Assembly (NCBI RefSeq): GCF_002729955.1
Contig: NZ_PBYA01000056.1
Span: forward strand, 117,206 to 181,205
Source of the DNA: Salinisphaera sp.
Lineage (GTDB): Bacteria; Pseudomonadota; Gammaproteobacteria; Nevskiales; Salinisphaeraceae
Reading direction: 5' to 3'
Length of the DNA: 64,000 nt
Shown here: piece after piece, positions 26,882 to 35,917 of the stretch
Numbering within the stretch: position 1 is the first letter of the stretch
Layout: every line of letters begins with the position of its first letter
The notes under the pieces: model-generated
What the model saw: only the letters and a program-made list of their open reading frames with translations
Told to the model about the DNA's origin: nothing
The model's database searches: none
Made by a program: the position numbers and the translations under genes

Positions 26882-28069
26882 TCAGTAGTCGATTTCGATA
26901 CTGGCCGCGCTGTGGCGCGCCTTGTCGCGGGCGGCCTCTACATCGTCGGCGCGCGCCAGTGCCACGCCCAGGCGGCGGCTGCCATCGATTTCGGGCTTGC
27001 CGAACAGGCGTAGCTCGGTGTCCGGCGCGGCCAGGGCATTCTCCAGACCGCGATATTGCATGCTTTGGCTTTGCCCTTCGCCGATGATCACGGCCGAAGC
27101 GCTCGGCCCGCGCTGTTCGATATGGGTGACTGGCAGGCCCAGAATGGCGCGCGCGTGCAGGGCGAATTCCGACAGGTTCTGGCCGATCAGCGTCACCAGG
27201 CCGGTGTCGTGCGGTCGCGGTGAAACCTCGGAAAACCAGACCTGCTCGCCGGCGACGAAGAACTCGACGCCGAACAGGCCGTAGCCGCCCAGCGCCTCGG
27301 TGATGGCGCCGGCCTGACGTTGAGCCTCGGCCAGTGCCGCATCGGCCATCGGCTGGGGCTGCCAGGATTCATGGTAATCGCCGCCGACCTGGCGATGCCC
27401 GATCGGCGCGCAGAAGCTCGTGCCGTCGACGTGACGCACGGTCAGCAGGGTGATTTCGTAGTCGAATTCGATGAAACCTTCCACGATCACGCGCGAGTTG
27501 CCGCGCTTGCCGCGCCCGCCGGACTGGGAATAGGCCCAGGCCTTGTCGATGTCGCTTTCGCTGTGCACCGTGCTCTGGCCCTTGCCCGAGGAGGACATCA
27601 CCGGCTTGACCACGCAGGGCAGACCGATGGCCTCGATCGCCGCGCGATAATCGGCTTCGGTTTCGGCAAAGCGGTACGGCGAGGTCGGCAGGCCCAGTTC
27701 TTCAGCGGCCAGACGGCGAATACCCTCGCGATCCATGGTCAGCTGTGCGGCCCTGGCGGTGGGCACCACGTGATAGCCCTCGGCTTCCAGTTCCACCAGC
27801 GTGGCGGTGGCGATCGCCTCGATTTCGGGCACCACGAGCGCCGGGCGCTCGGATTCGATCACGCGGCGCAACGCCTCGCCGTCGCCCATGTCGATCACGT
27901 GGTGGCGATGGGCCACCTGCATGGCCGGCGCGTGCTCATAGCGATCCACCGCGATCACTTCACAGCCCAGACGCTGCAGCTCGATAGCGACCTCCTTGCC
28001 GAGTTCGCCGCTGCCGAGCAGCATGACGCGGGTGGCGGTATCTGAGCCGGGGGTGCCGATGGTACGCAT
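26882..28069 (-). CDS. purT: Formate-dependent phosphoribosylglycinamide formyltransferase
   Basis: PurT makes N-formyl-GAR from GAR, formate and ATP in purine synthesis. This 395-residue ATP-grasp protein has the N-terminal [21 protein letters not shown] motif, [13 protein letters not shown], the ATP-grasp loop [13 protein letters not shown] and the late [26 protein letters not shown], which is diagnostic for PurT/PurK. Length is typical. It stands alone on the minus strand and diverges from the CoA transferase gene. Confidence 0.96.
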   Translation of the reverse strand: MRTIGTPGSDTATRVMLLGSGELGKEVAIELQRLGCEVIAVDRYEHAPAMQVAHRHHVIDMGDGEALRRVIESERPALVVPEIEAIATATLVELEAEGYHVVPTARAAQLTMDREGIRRLAAEELGLPTSPYRFAETEADYRAAIEAIGLPCVVKPVMSSSGKGQSTVHSESDIDKAWAYSQSGGRGKRGNSRVIVEGFIEFDYEITLLTVRHVDGTSFCAPIGHRQVGGDYHESWQPQPMADAALAEAQRQAGAITEALGGYGLFGVEFFVAGEQVWFSEVSPRPHDTGLVTLIGQNLSEFALHARAILGLPVTHIEQRGPSASAVIIGEGQSQSMQYRGLENALAAPDTELRLFGKPEIDGSRRLGVALARADDVEAARDKARHSAASIEIDY

Positions 28070-28186
28070 GGTAAAGAATCCTGGCCGGTGAATAAGTGTC
28101 GACAGGGCGCTATTGTCGCCAAGGGCGGGCCGGGTTGAAAGCGCGGCGCGTTGGCGCCGTGTGTACGGGGCATTAGACTAGCGGGC

Positions 28187-29389
28187 ATGAAACAGCCCCT
28201 GTCCGGTTATCGCGTCATCGACACCACGGCCATGGTGTCCGGCCCGCTGGCGACCATGCAGCTGGCCGATCAGGGCGCCGAAGTGCTCAAGATCGAACGC
28301 CCCGACGTTGGCGACTACACCCGCCTTGCGTCGAATCAGCGCAACGGTTTTTCGGCGAGTTATCTCAACAACAACCGCAACAAGCGCTCGGTCGCCTTGA
28401 ACCTCAAGGAGACGGCCGGACGCGAGCCGCTGCTGCGGCTGTGCGCGAATGCCGATGTCTTCGTACAGAATTTCCGCCCCGGCGTGGCCGAGCGCATGGG
28501 CATCGGCGAAGCCGATATTCGTGCGGTCGCCCCCGATATCGTTTATTGCTCGATCAGCGGTTTCGGCGATGCCGGGCCCTATGCCAGCTATCCGGTCTAC
28601 GATCCGCTCGTGCAGGCACTCTCAAGCCTGGCCAGTATTCAGGGCGGGGCGGATGAAGCGCGCCCGCGACTGGTGCGCACTATCGTGCCCGATAAGCTCA
28701 CCGGCTATATCGCCGCGCAGGCGATCACCGCCGCGCTTCTGGCGCGCGCCAATGGCGCGCCCGGCCAGCACGTGCGCGTATCAATGCTGGATGCGGTCAT
28801 TGATTTTCTCTGGCATTCGGACATGAACAGCCAGACGTTTGTCGGCGACGAGTTCGATCAGGCCAAGGCCGCGAGCTTCATCGACCTGATTTACGAAACC
28901 ACCACCGGCTATATCAGCGTGGCCGTACAGACCGACAAGGAATGGCAGGCGCTCATCGCCGCGCTTGACGCGCCCGAGTGGAACGAGGATCCGCGGTTTG
29001 CCACGCCGGCCGCACGCCAGGACAACATCGATGCCCGTCTGCAGCTCACCCAGGAAAAACTGGCCGAAAACAGCGCCGAACACTGGCTGGAACGGCTGCA
29101 CGAGTACGGCGTGCCCTGTGCGCCGGTATTGACCCGCACCGATCTGCTCAGTCACGACCAGATTGCCGCCAACGCCATTCTCATAGAAACCGAGCACGAC
29201 GAAGCCGGGCGATTGCGCCAGACCCGGCCCGCGGCACGGTTCTCGCAGATGCCGGTCGACGGCTATCGCGGCGCGCCGGCGCTGGGCGCGGATACGGCCG
29301 CGGTGCTGGCCGAGCACGGTTTTTCCGAAGCCGATATCGCCGCGCTCGCGAGTGCAGGCGTAATCGGGGCGGACGGAGCGTCGTCATGA
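28187..29389 (+). CDS. CaiB/BaiF-family CoA transferase
   Basis: Family III CoA transferases move CoA between carboxylic acids. This 400-residue protein has the family opening LSGYRVIDTTAMVSGPLATMQLADQGAEVLKIERP, then YLNNNRNKRSVALNLKE, VQNFRPGVAERMGIG and IVYCSISGFGDAGPY. The catalytic Asp position probably falls in the conserved VYDPLVQALSSLASIQGG region. The stop overlaps the next start by four bases (ATGA), giving translational coupling to a glutathione-S-transferase-like gene. The acyl donor and acceptor are unknown. Confidence 0.92.
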   Translation: MKQPLSGYRVIDTTAMVSGPLATMQLADQGAEVLKIERPDVGDYTRLASNQRNGFSASYLNNNRNKRSVALNLKETAGREPLLRLCANADVFVQNFRPGVAERMGIGEADIRAVAPDIVYCSISGFGDAGPYASYPVYDPLVQALSSLASIQGGADEARPRLVRTIVPDKLTGYIAAQAITAALLARANGAPGQHVRVSMLDAVIDFLWHSDMNSQTFVGDEFDQAKAASFIDLIYETTTGYISVAVQTDKEWQALIAALDAPEWNEDPRFATPAARQDNIDARLQLTQEKLAENSAEHWLERLHEYGVPCAPVLTRTDLLSHDQIAANAILIETEHDEAGRLRQTRPAARFSQMPVDGYRGAPALGADTAAVLAEHGFSEADIAALASAGVIGADGASS

Positions 29390-30096
29390 TCGATTTCTAT
29401 TACTGGCCCACGCCCAACGGCTGGAAGATATCGATCCTGCTCGAAGAGCTTGGGCTTGACTACAACCTGATTCCGGTGGATATCAACGCCGGCGATCAGT
29501 TCGAGCCGGCATTCCTGGCCATCTCGCCGAACAATCGCATGCCGGCGATCGTCGATCACGCGCCCGCGCCGGGCTATGGCAGCGAGCCGCTGCCGATTTT
29601 CGAATCGGGCGCGATCGCGCGTTATCTGGCCGACAAGAGCGGCCAACTCATGCCGGCCGATGCGCGGCTACGCAAGGAAGTCGACGAATGGCTGTTCTGG
29701 CAGGTGGGCAATCTCGGGCCCATGGGCGGGCAGATGAGCCATTTCGTGAACTACGCGCCGGGCGATCATCCGTACTCGTACAAACGCTATACGGGCGAAT
29801 ACCATCGCTGTCTGGGCGTGCTCGAACGTCGCCTGGCCGAGCGCGATTATCTCGTCGGCGAAACCTATACCATCGCCGATATCGTCAACTGGCCGTGGGT
29901 ACTGATTGCCAAGGCCATGGGGCAACCGCTCGACGAATTCCCGCGGGTTGCCGCCTGGCGCCAGCGCATCAAAACGCGTGAGGCGGTGCAGCGCGGCGTC
30001 GATCTGGGCAAGCAATGGCGCGGCGGTCAGCCCAAGACGGAAGAAGCCCGCCAGCGCCTGTTCAATCAGACCGCCGATACGGCACGCGGCCGCTAG
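29386..30096 (+). CDS. Glutathione S-transferase family protein, YfcG/YghU-like
   Basis: A 236-residue GST-fold protein. The N-terminal thioredoxin-like half has YYWPTPNGWKISILLEELGLDYNL, followed by ISPNNRMPAIVDH and FESGAIARYLADKSG. The helical half has WLFWQVGNLGPMGGQMSHF and YTIADIVNWPWV. These are nearly diagnostic for E. coli YfcG/YghU, which act as glutathione disulphide-bond reductases rather than classic transferases. It is coupled to the upstream CoA transferase by an ATGA overlap. That pairing may be functional: CoA-thioester or acyl-glutathione chemistry is a guess. Confidence 0.93.
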   Translation: MIDFYYWPTPNGWKISILLEELGLDYNLIPVDINAGDQFEPAFLAISPNNRMPAIVDHAPAPGYGSEPLPIFESGAIARYLADKSGQLMPADARLRKEVDEWLFWQVGNLGPMGGQMSHFVNYAPGDHPYSYKRYTGEYHRCLGVLERRLAERDYLVGETYTIADIVNWPWVLIAKAMGQPLDEFPRVAAWRQRIKTREAVQRGVDLGKQWRGGQPKTEEARQRLFNQTADTARGR

Positions 30097-30132
30097 GCGG
30101 CCCCGCGATCGCACCATCCACAGGGGGACACC

Positions 30133-30561
30133 ATGTTCGCTTTCATCAAGGCCTTTATTGCCGGTTTTGTATCCACGCTGACATTTCACCAGGGCCTGCT
30201 CTGGCTGTTCATTGCGGCCGGGGTCATCCCGTCGGGCACGCCCTGGAACATGAGCCCGGTGTCGCCGTTCGATGTGCCTTCGGTCATATCGCTGGCGTTC
30301 TGGGGCGGCCTTTGGGGCATGCTGCTATGGCTGCTCATCCGCCGCGCGCTGGCCGCGGGTTATTACGTCGGTGCGGCCATTCTCGGTGCGATCGGTCCGA
30401 CGCTGGTCTATCTGTTTGTCGTGCAGTGGCTCAAGGGCCAGACCATGACCGAAATCTTCGACGGCCTGAGCATGGCGCGCGTGGGCGTCGGCCTGGCCCT
30501 CAACGGTTTCTGGGGCCTGGGTGTGGCCGTTTTGATGCGGCTGATGCACCCGCCTCGCTGA
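30133..30561 (+). CDS. Four-helix membrane protein, hypothetical
   Basis: A 142-residue protein with four predicted membrane segments (about residues 5-30, 50-75, 80-104 and 112-137). It opens MFAFIKAFIAGFVSTLTFHQG and contains FWGGLWGMLLWLLIRRAL and a C-terminal FWGLGVAVLMRLMHPPR. I recognise no functional family. It is 36 bases downstream of the GST gene and shares its direction, so it is likely the last gene of a three-gene unit. A long inverted repeat follows. Confidence 0.75.
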   Translation: MFAFIKAFIAGFVSTLTFHQGLLWLFIAAGVIPSGTPWNMSPVSPFDVPSVISLAFWGGLWGMLLWLLIRRALAAGYYVGAAILGAIGPTLVYLFVVQWLKGQTMTEIFDGLSMARVGVGLALNGFWGLGVAVLMRLMHPPR

Positions 30562-30569
30562 GCCGACGG

Positions 30570-30600
30570 GCGGCTACCGCGTCAATGACGTGGTAGCCGC
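30570..30600. terminator. Inverted repeat between convergent genes, overlapping a stop codon
   Basis: GCGGCTACC pairs with GGTAGCCGC and an inner CGTCA/TGACG also pairs. The stop codon of the histidine kinase gene lies inside it. No T run is present. Confidence 0.5.
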
Positions 30601-31817
30601 AGCTTGAATACGGTGCGCGCATCCGCGTCGCCGTTCACGCCCGCGCGCCCTCTCGATGCCAGTACCAGGTCACCGCCATGGCTGCGGGCCAGCGTACGGC
30701 TGACCGCCAGTCCGAGGCCGACACCTTCCGCCTTGGTCGTTGCAAACGGCTCGAATACTTCCACCGAGTCTTCAACCCCCGGGCCGTTATCGCTTATCTC
30801 GATATCGATATAGTCGCCGTCATCGTCGTTGACGTTCACCGCAACGCATTTGGTCAGTTCGCCCTGTTGTTCGAATGCATCGATCGAGTTGGCCACGAGG
30901 TTGCGCAGAATCTGCTGGATGAACACGGCATCAACCGGCAGTTCCAGATCTTCCAGTGCAGCAGGGCAGGGGCCGTCATAGCGAATGTCGTTCGCTCGTA
31001 GCGCCGGATCGAGGATCTGGTGCACGTCGTCTATGATCGGCCCCAGAGCCTGGTAGACGCGCGTCGGCCGACCCTGGCGGGCGAAGTCGCGCAGGTGATG
31101 AATGATGGCCACGGCCCGCGAGATTTCGGCATCGGCACGTTCAAGCGTCTGGCGGGTGTCGTCCGCGTTCGAGGTAAAGCCCATGCGTGCACGTGCGATG
31201 AAGTTGCGCGCGGCGGTCAACGGCTGGCTCAGGTCGTGTGCCAGGCCCGTGCCGAGGGTGGCGAACACGCTCATCCGGTCGTGGGTGTTGATGTCATGCT
31301 GCAGATTGGAAATACGGTCGTTGAACTCGATGCGGTCGGTGATATCGAGCGCCAGCCCGGCCAGGCGATATACCTGGCCCTGGTCGTTTTCCACCGGAAA
31401 CGCGCGATCACGTATCCAGCGCTGGTCACCGTCGGGACGTTGAATACGGTAGATCTCGTCGTAGTCGCCGATGTGGGCCTTGCGCTCGAACGCCTCGAGC
31501 ACACGTGGCTTGTCTTCTTCGTGGACCCGGGCCAGGCGCTTGCTCGGGTCGTCGTAGAGCTCTTCGCAGGCCTGCCCCCAGATCTTTTCGTAGGCGGGGC
31601 AGACATAGACCAGCCGTTCGCCGGTCTCGTCGGTCATCCAGATGACTTCCTGGATATGCTCGGCGAGTTCTCGAAAGCAGCGCTCGTTGGCTTCGATCTC
31701 CGAATGCCGTGCCCGCTCGTCTTCCAGCTGTCGCTCAAGCTGCGCGATGCGCGCCTGCGCATCTTCCAGCGTTTGCGGGTGCTTCGGGTCGCGGGTGTCC
31801 GACTGACGTTCGATCAT
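30582..31817 (-). CDS. PAS-domain sensor histidine kinase, cytoplasmic (FixL-like)
   Basis: A 411-residue kinase without membrane segments. It has an N-terminal coiled coil (about 15-48), a PAS domain (about 48-160, with WMTDETGERLVYVCPAYEKIWG and RWIRDRAFPV), then a His-kinase core: phospho-acceptor His194 in GLAHDLSQPLTAARN, an N box (RNLVANSIDAF), G1 (ISDNGPGVED), F (FEPFATTK) and G2 (GVGLGLAV). The HDLSQPL box is the FixL/HK4-like type. It is divergent from a FixJ-like regulator 135 bases away, so the two form a pair. No haem-binding histidine can be assigned, and the signal is unknown. Confidence 0.92.
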   Translation of the reverse strand: MIERQSDTRDPKHPQTLEDAQARIAQLERQLEDERARHSEIEANERCFRELAEHIQEVIWMTDETGERLVYVCPAYEKIWGQACEELYDDPSKRLARVHEEDKPRVLEAFERKAHIGDYDEIYRIQRPDGDQRWIRDRAFPVENDQGQVYRLAGLALDITDRIEFNDRISNLQHDINTHDRMSVFATLGTGLAHDLSQPLTAARNFIARARMGFTSNADDTRQTLERADAEISRAVAIIHHLRDFARQGRPTRVYQALGPIIDDVHQILDPALRANDIRYDGPCPAALEDLELPVDAVFIQQILRNLVANSIDAFEQQGELTKCVAVNVNDDDGDYIDIEISDNGPGVEDSVEVFEPFATTKAEGVGLGLAVSRTLARSHGGDLVLASRGRAGVNGDADARTVFKLRLPRH

Positions 31818-31876
31818 GGCGTCATTCCGTTAAAGCGGGGGAATAGCGGTTCTGAATGTTTATCGGCCGCTTTATC

Positions 31877-31905
31877 TTGTCAAAATAGGCCCAATCCATT
31901 AAAAA
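31877..31905 (+). promoter_or_regulatory. Candidate sigma-70 promoter of the FixJ-like regulator gene
   Basis: TTGTCA, a 17-base gap and TAAAAA stand about 47 bases before the GTG start. This is one of the AT-richest stretches of the window. Confidence 0.45.
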
Positions 31906-31952
31906 GATCATCGCTGACACAGGTCGCAACGTTTATCGAAAATGGGGGCAAG

Positions 31953-32573
31953 GTGCCGTTTGTCATACATATCGTGGACGATGATCCAGCGATTCGCGAA
32001 TCGCTGAAAGGTCTTCTAGGCGATGCCGGTTACCAGGTCGAGTGCTATTCCAGCGCCGAGGCCTTTCTTGCCGTGCGCGCGCCCGATCGCGGCTGCGCGC
32101 TTATCGATCTGCGGCTCAAGGACATGGACGGTCTCGCGCTGCAAAAAGAGCTGGTGGCGAAGAATGCGGCCGTGAGCGTGATCATGATGAGCGCTTACGG
32201 CGACATCGAGCACGCGGTTGCGGCAATGCGGCTTGGCGCCGTGGACTTCGTGGAAAAACCGTTCTCGCCGGAGGCGATGCTCAGGCGCGTTCAACAGCTT
32301 TCCAAGGCCACCGATGCCGACGATCTCGCCCTGCGCGAAGCCCGCCAGCACGCTGCGCTCATCGAACTGCTCACGCCTCGGGAAAAACAGGTGATGGCCA
32401 TGATTGTCGACGGCCTGGCCAATAAACAGGTGGCGGGCCAGCTGGGCATCAGTGCGCGTACGGTCGAAACGCATCGCGTGCACATCATGCAGAAGCTCAA
32501 CGCCGAATCTCTGCCGCATCTGGTGCGCATCTGGCTGTCGGCCGGGCATCTCGTCGACGTGCCCGAAAGCTGA
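31953..32573 (+). CDS. FixJ/NarL-type response regulator
   Basis: A 206-residue two-domain regulator. The receiver domain (about 1-118) has the acidic pocket VDDDP, the phospho-acceptor Asp52 in ALIDLRLKDMDG, the Ser/Thr switch MMSAYGD and Lys in VEKPFS. The LuxR-type helix-turn-helix (about 135-195) contains LTPREKQVMAMIVDGLANKQVAGQLGISARTVETHRVHI. The GTG start at 31953 sits after a GGGGGCAAG site; no ATG is in frame close by. It pairs with the divergent PAS kinase. Targets are unknown. Confidence 0.92.
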   Translation: MPFVIHIVDDDPAIRESLKGLLGDAGYQVECYSSAEAFLAVRAPDRGCALIDLRLKDMDGLALQKELVAKNAAVSVIMMSAYGDIEHAVAAMRLGAVDFVEKPFSPEAMLRRVQQLSKATDADDLALREARQHAALIELLTPREKQVMAMIVDGLANKQVAGQLGISARTVETHRVHIMQKLNAESLPHLVRIWLSAGHLVDVPES

Positions 32574-32586
32574 GCAAAGCCGGATT

Positions 32587-32613
32587 TGGCGCCGTCATAC
32601 CCTGACGGCGCCA
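32587..32613 (+). terminator. Perfect 10-bp inverted repeat after the regulator gene
   Basis: TGGCGCCGTC pairs with GACGGCGCCA around a seven-base loop. The T content after it is weak (CAGCTTATTT). Confidence 0.55.
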
Positions 32614-32648
32614 CAGCTTATTTATCGCCGGGTGGCGACGAACGCCAG

Positions 32649-32825
32649 CTATATCTTGGGGCCGCGTCCACGCACCGCGTTCGACACGAGTGCGATCACG
32701 AACAGCACCAGGAAGATGAAGAACAGGATCTTGGCGATGCCGGCAGCGCCCGAGGCGATGCCGCCAAAGCCGAACAGCGCCGCCACGATCGCGACGATGA
32801 AGAATGTAATTGCCCAACCCAGCAT
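32649..32825 (-). CDS. DUF1328 small membrane protein
   Basis: A 58-residue protein, [22 protein letters not shown] then [26 protein letters not shown], with two membrane segments and a basic end. The opening [21 protein letters not shown] is the DUF1328/YtjA signature. Relatives are induced by stress or envelope damage, but their biochemical role is unknown. It lies downstream of the host-attachment-type gene, separated by 130 bases. Confidence 0.9.
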   Translation of the reverse strand: MLGWAITFFIVAIVAALFGFGGIASGAAGIAKILFFIFLVLFVIALVSNAVRGRGPKI

Positions 32826-32955
32826 GGTTTTCTCCTTGATTGTGTAGATGCCGGCGTAACCTGAACGACCGGGAAAAGCCGGCCCGTACTTACGCCACGC
32901 GGCAATGTCAGTATGCCGGAAAATTGTATTCGGCAAGCAAGTATCGCTGCGTGTT

Positions 32956-33393
32956 CTAAAGCTTCTTGGCCAGTTGCTTTTCGATTTGATCGGCGTCGTG
33001 TTGCGCCCAGTTCTTGTCGATGGTTTCAGCCACCGCCTTTTCGACCGGTCCGTCCATCTTGTCGCGCAGACGCCCCAGAAACGACGGGTCGGCAACCACG
33101 ATCAACTGTTCGAACGCGTTGTCGTTGAGACCGCTCTTGAGGTGTTCGACCACTTCCTTGGCGAAGATGTCGGCATGCTTTTCCGAGGTGGTGGTCTGCG
33201 GGTCGGCCTGGTGAACGCTGGAGCCGCCACTGTCGTGCACTTCGCCCTTGCCGCCGGTGCGCAGGTCACCCTCATGGGCTTCGCTTTCGCTGTGGGTCAG
33301 GGTGTCGAGCAGCTTCAGGCCGCTGCCGGCGCCCTCGCGCGCGAAAATTCGGGCACGTGCGGCGTCGCTGACGACGATCCATTGTTGGGCCAT
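32956..33393 (-). CDS. Host-attachment-type protein (baeRF-like family)
   Basis: A 145-residue protein. It begins [21 protein letters not shown] and has the family core [37 protein letters not shown], as in proteins named 'host attachment protein' and related to release-factor-like folds. Several homologues in plant-associated bacteria carry the name, but its role in free-living species is unclear; ribosome-linked stress roles are proposed. The start at 33393 is fixed by a GGAG upstream. It lies between ectD and the DUF1328 gene, all on the minus strand. Confidence 0.85.
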   Translation of the reverse strand: MAQQWIVVSDAARARIFAREGAGSGLKLLDTLTHSESEAHEGDLRTGGKGEVHDSGGSSVHQADPQTTTSEKHADIFAKEVVEHLKSGLNDNAFEQLIVVADPSFLGRLRDKMDGPVEKAVAETIDKNWAQHDADQIEKQLAKKL

Positions 33394-33471
33394 GATTGTC
33401 TCCTTGTCTTGGTAACCTGAACGAAAGAGCGCGATGAACCGGTCACCGCGCTCTTCGCACATTTGCATAGT

Positions 33472-34407
33472 TCACGCAGACTTGGCGAATCGAACATCCC
33501 GATAGGGATCGTGCATGTCCAGCGCTTCGGGGCGATCGCGGTTCGCAAGGAACGACGGCCGCGCCTTGTCGGCCGCGAACGGCTGCTCGAGCGCGTTTTC
33601 GACGCTGTTATAGACAAAGAACAGGTTCGATCGTGGCCAGGGCGACATGTTCGAGTTCGAGGCATGCAACACGTTGCACTCGAACAGCAGCAGCGAACCG
33701 GCCGGGCCCTTGGGCGCCTGAATGCCGCCGCGGTTAACCAGCGCCTGCAGGTTTTCCTGGCTCGGCACGCCGGCTTCCTGGGCTTTCAGCGAGCTCTTCC
33801 AGTTGTCGTCCGGCGTCTGGCCGACGCAGGGCACGAACTGGTGGTGCGAGCCCGGGATGAGCATCAGCGGGCCGTTGAACTCGTTGTTGTCGGTCAGCAT
33901 GATCGACGCGCTGATCGCTCGCATGCGCGGCATGCCGTCCTCGGCGTGCCAGGTCTCGAAATCGGAGTGCCAGTCGAAGCCGGCGCCCTGAAAACCGTAT
34001 TTGTCGTTGATCCGCGACTGGTGGATATACACGTCGCCGCCGAGCAGCTGACGCACCATGCCCAGAATGCGCGGGTCACGCGTGAGCTCGGCAAAGCGTT
34101 CGGATATGCGGTGCATATCAAACACCGATCGGATCGCGCCGGACTTGGGATCGCGAATCACCCCGTCCTGCTTGAGCAGCTGGTCATCGTTGCTCATCTG
34201 TTCGAGCTCGTCGAAGAACGGCGTCATGCGTTCCTGAGAGAAAAAGCCCTCGAACCAGAGATAGCCATCGCGCTCGAAGCTCGACAGCGCCACTTCGTCG
34301 AGCGGGCCCTGCCAGCGGTCTTCGGTCGCGGAATGTACAACCGGATCCCGGCGCAGGTAGCGCGGCTCGGGGCGGCTCGTACGCGTTATGTAGTCGTCGG
34401 TTCGCAT
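33472..34407 (-). CDS. ectD: Ectoine hydroxylase (EctD), phytanoyl-CoA dioxygenase family
   Basis: EctD converts ectoine to 5-hydroxyectoine, an osmoprotectant, using 2-oxoglutarate, oxygen and Fe(II). The 311-residue protein has the family signature GFDWHSDFETWHAEDGMPRM. Fe(II) ligands are readable as His147, Asp149 and His248, agreeing with the H/D/H layout of characterised EctD. RSVFDMH and SNSNMSPWPRSNLFFVYNSV are further conserved parts. No ectA, ectB or ectC lies in the window, so this is an orphan copy at least locally; it could hydroxylate imported ectoine. It has a GGAGG site before the ATG and sits in a group of small stress genes. Confidence 0.93.
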   Translation of the reverse strand: MRTDDYITRTSRPEPRYLRRDPVVHSATEDRWQGPLDEVALSSFERDGYLWFEGFFSQERMTPFFDELEQMSNDDQLLKQDGVIRDPKSGAIRSVFDMHRISERFAELTRDPRILGMVRQLLGGDVYIHQSRINDKYGFQGAGFDWHSDFETWHAEDGMPRMRAISASIMLTDNNEFNGPLMLIPGSHHQFVPCVGQTPDDNWKSSLKAQEAGVPSQENLQALVNRGGIQAPKGPAGSLLLFECNVLHASNSNMSPWPRSNLFFVYNSVENALEQPFAADKARPSFLANRDRPEALDMHDPYRDVRFAKSA

Positions 34408-34432
34408 CGTTTGCCTCCGGGTTGCGAATAAG

Positions 34433-34455
34433 GCCGGCGCCCTGGCGGCGCCGGC
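34433..34455 (-). terminator. Perfect 9-bp hairpin between csbD-like gene and ectD
   Basis: GCCGGCGCC pairs with GGCGCCGGC around a five-base loop, without a T run. It may terminate the csbD-like transcript or attenuate read-through into ectD. Confidence 0.45.
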
Positions 34456-34477
34456 GTCGACACTGTTAAAGCGTCGT

Positions 34478-34675
34478 TCAGAACTTGCGTTCGAATTCGG
34501 CCAGCTTTTCTTCGGCCGATTCTTTCGTGTCGCCGTATTTTTCCTGGATCTTGGCCAGCATGTTCTGGCGCTTGCCCTGGACCTCTTCGACGTCGTCGTC
34601 GGTGAGGCGGCCCCAGTGCTCGCGCACCTTGCCTTTCATACGATCCCACTTGCCTTCGAATTGATCTTCGTTCAT
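34478..34675 (-). CDS. CsbD-family stress protein
   Basis: A 65-residue hydrophilic protein, MNEDQFEGKWDRMKGKVREHWG followed by LTDDDVEEVQGKRQNMLAKIQEKYG. The KWDRMKGKVREHWG and DDVEEVQGKR motifs are the CsbD signature. The family is induced by general stress (sigma-B in Bacillus, RpoS in enteric bacteria); its role is unknown. An AAGGA site supports the start. It lies upstream of ectD on the same strand. Confidence 0.92.
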   Translation of the reverse strand: MNEDQFEGKWDRMKGKVREHWGRLTDDDVEEVQGKRQNMLAKIQEKYGDTKESAEEKLAEFERKF

Positions 34676-34829
34676 CGCGTTGTCCTTGCTGATGGCCTTG
34701 AAAACTGTCCGGCCAAGTTAAGCGCCTGCTCGGGGTCCCTCAATACGGGCTAATACCTAAGCAGAATCGCTCGCCCGGGCGGCCTTTAGCGCGTAAGCTC
34801 GCGGCACCACTCAATCGTTGCATTGACGC

Positions 34830-35870
34830 ATGACACAGTCGCAGAAGATGAATTCGACCGGACAGGCGATCTTCGAAGCCCATGTGGCGTTCGAACTCGA
34901 GCAATGGCGCGGCCAGGGCGCCATCCAGCGCCTACAGGACGAGGTCGACGCGGTCTGGAAGTGGGCCGAGCAGACCCCGCTGGAATCGCTGGTATCGGTC
35001 GATACCGTACGCGGCGCGGCCGAGCGGCTGGCCCTGGACATGTCGCTGCCCGACGATCTGGCGGGCGTGATCGGCGGCATCGCCAACGACCTGATCTGCC
35101 ACGACGTCAACAAGAACACGCGGGTCCAGGACGTGATCGACGAGTCGCTGTTCGACGACGGCGTATCGCTGTTCGTCGAGCTGGAGGCGCTGCGGGCCCG
35201 GCTGATCACGCGACTTCTCGACAGCCCGGTCTATACCGCGCTGGCCTCGGACGTGCTCTATCAGGGCATCAAGGACTACATCTTTTCCGATACCGGGGCG
35301 ATCAAGTCGATTCCGGGCGTGTCGTCGCTGCTCAAGGGGTCGAGCAGCGCGTTGAGCAAGCGCATGCCGGGCCTTGAAGCCCAGGTCGAGAAGCGGGTGC
35401 GGGCCTATATCGAGAACAACACGGCCAAGACGCTGGCACGCAGCCAGGAGCTGCTGATCGAGTCGCTCGACGAAGAGCGTATTCGCGCGATCGCGTCCGA
35501 AATCTGGGCCGAAATTCACGACAAGAAGCTGTCCATCGAAGACGTGGTGGACAACGACGAACTGCAGAAGCTGGTCGATTACGGTCTGCGGATCTGGCAG
35601 GAGCTTCGGGAAACCCAGTACGTGGGCGAGCTGGTGGACGCTGCGGTGGTGTCCTACTTCGAGCGCAACGGCCAGCGCAAACTCACCGATGTGCTCGGCG
35701 ATGTCGGCGTGGACCGTGATCTGCTGCGCCAGGAAGCCGAAACGCTGGCGCCCGCGGTCATCGAAGGCCTGGCCGAAAGCGGCCTGCTCGAGGATCTGGT
35801 GCGCCGACGCCTGGCGGCGTTCTATGCCTCGGAGGCGTTCGAGAAGGCGCTCGACGAGGCCGGGAAATAA
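34830..35870 (+). CDS. Hypothetical protein, mostly helical
   Basis: I do not recognise a family for this 346-residue protein. It has no signal peptide or membrane segment and is rich in Glu, Asp, Leu and Ala with many amphipathic helices. Two parts look conserved in character: a central IKSIPGVSSLLKGSSSALSKRMPG linker (about 158-182) and a C-terminal LIESLDEERIRAIASEIWAEI segment. The codon use matches its neighbours. An ATG is preceded by GCATTG without an obvious ribosome binding site; the start MTQSQKMNSTG is tentative. It converges with speE. It could be a regulator partner or a scaffold, but nothing decides this. Confidence 0.75.
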   Translation: MTQSQKMNSTGQAIFEAHVAFELEQWRGQGAIQRLQDEVDAVWKWAEQTPLESLVSVDTVRGAAERLALDMSLPDDLAGVIGGIANDLICHDVNKNTRVQDVIDESLFDDGVSLFVELEALRARLITRLLDSPVYTALASDVLYQGIKDYIFSDTGAIKSIPGVSSLLKGSSSALSKRMPGLEAQVEKRVRAYIENNTAKTLARSQELLIESLDEERIRAIASEIWAEIHDKKLSIEDVVDNDELQKLVDYGLRIWQELRETQYVGELVDAAVVSYFERNGQRKLTDVLGDVGVDRDLLRQEAETLAPAVIEGLAESGLLEDLVRRRLAAFYASEAFEKALDEAGK

Positions 35871-35917
35871 CGCGTTGATGCGGCGACGCCGGTGCAATCG
35901 CCGGCGCCGCGGCGCGT

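Noticed and set aside
31020..31952. Long N-terminal extension of the FixJ-like regulator frame
   Set aside because: It overlaps the antisense of the PAS kinase and has no domain; the receiver begins at the GTG at 31953.
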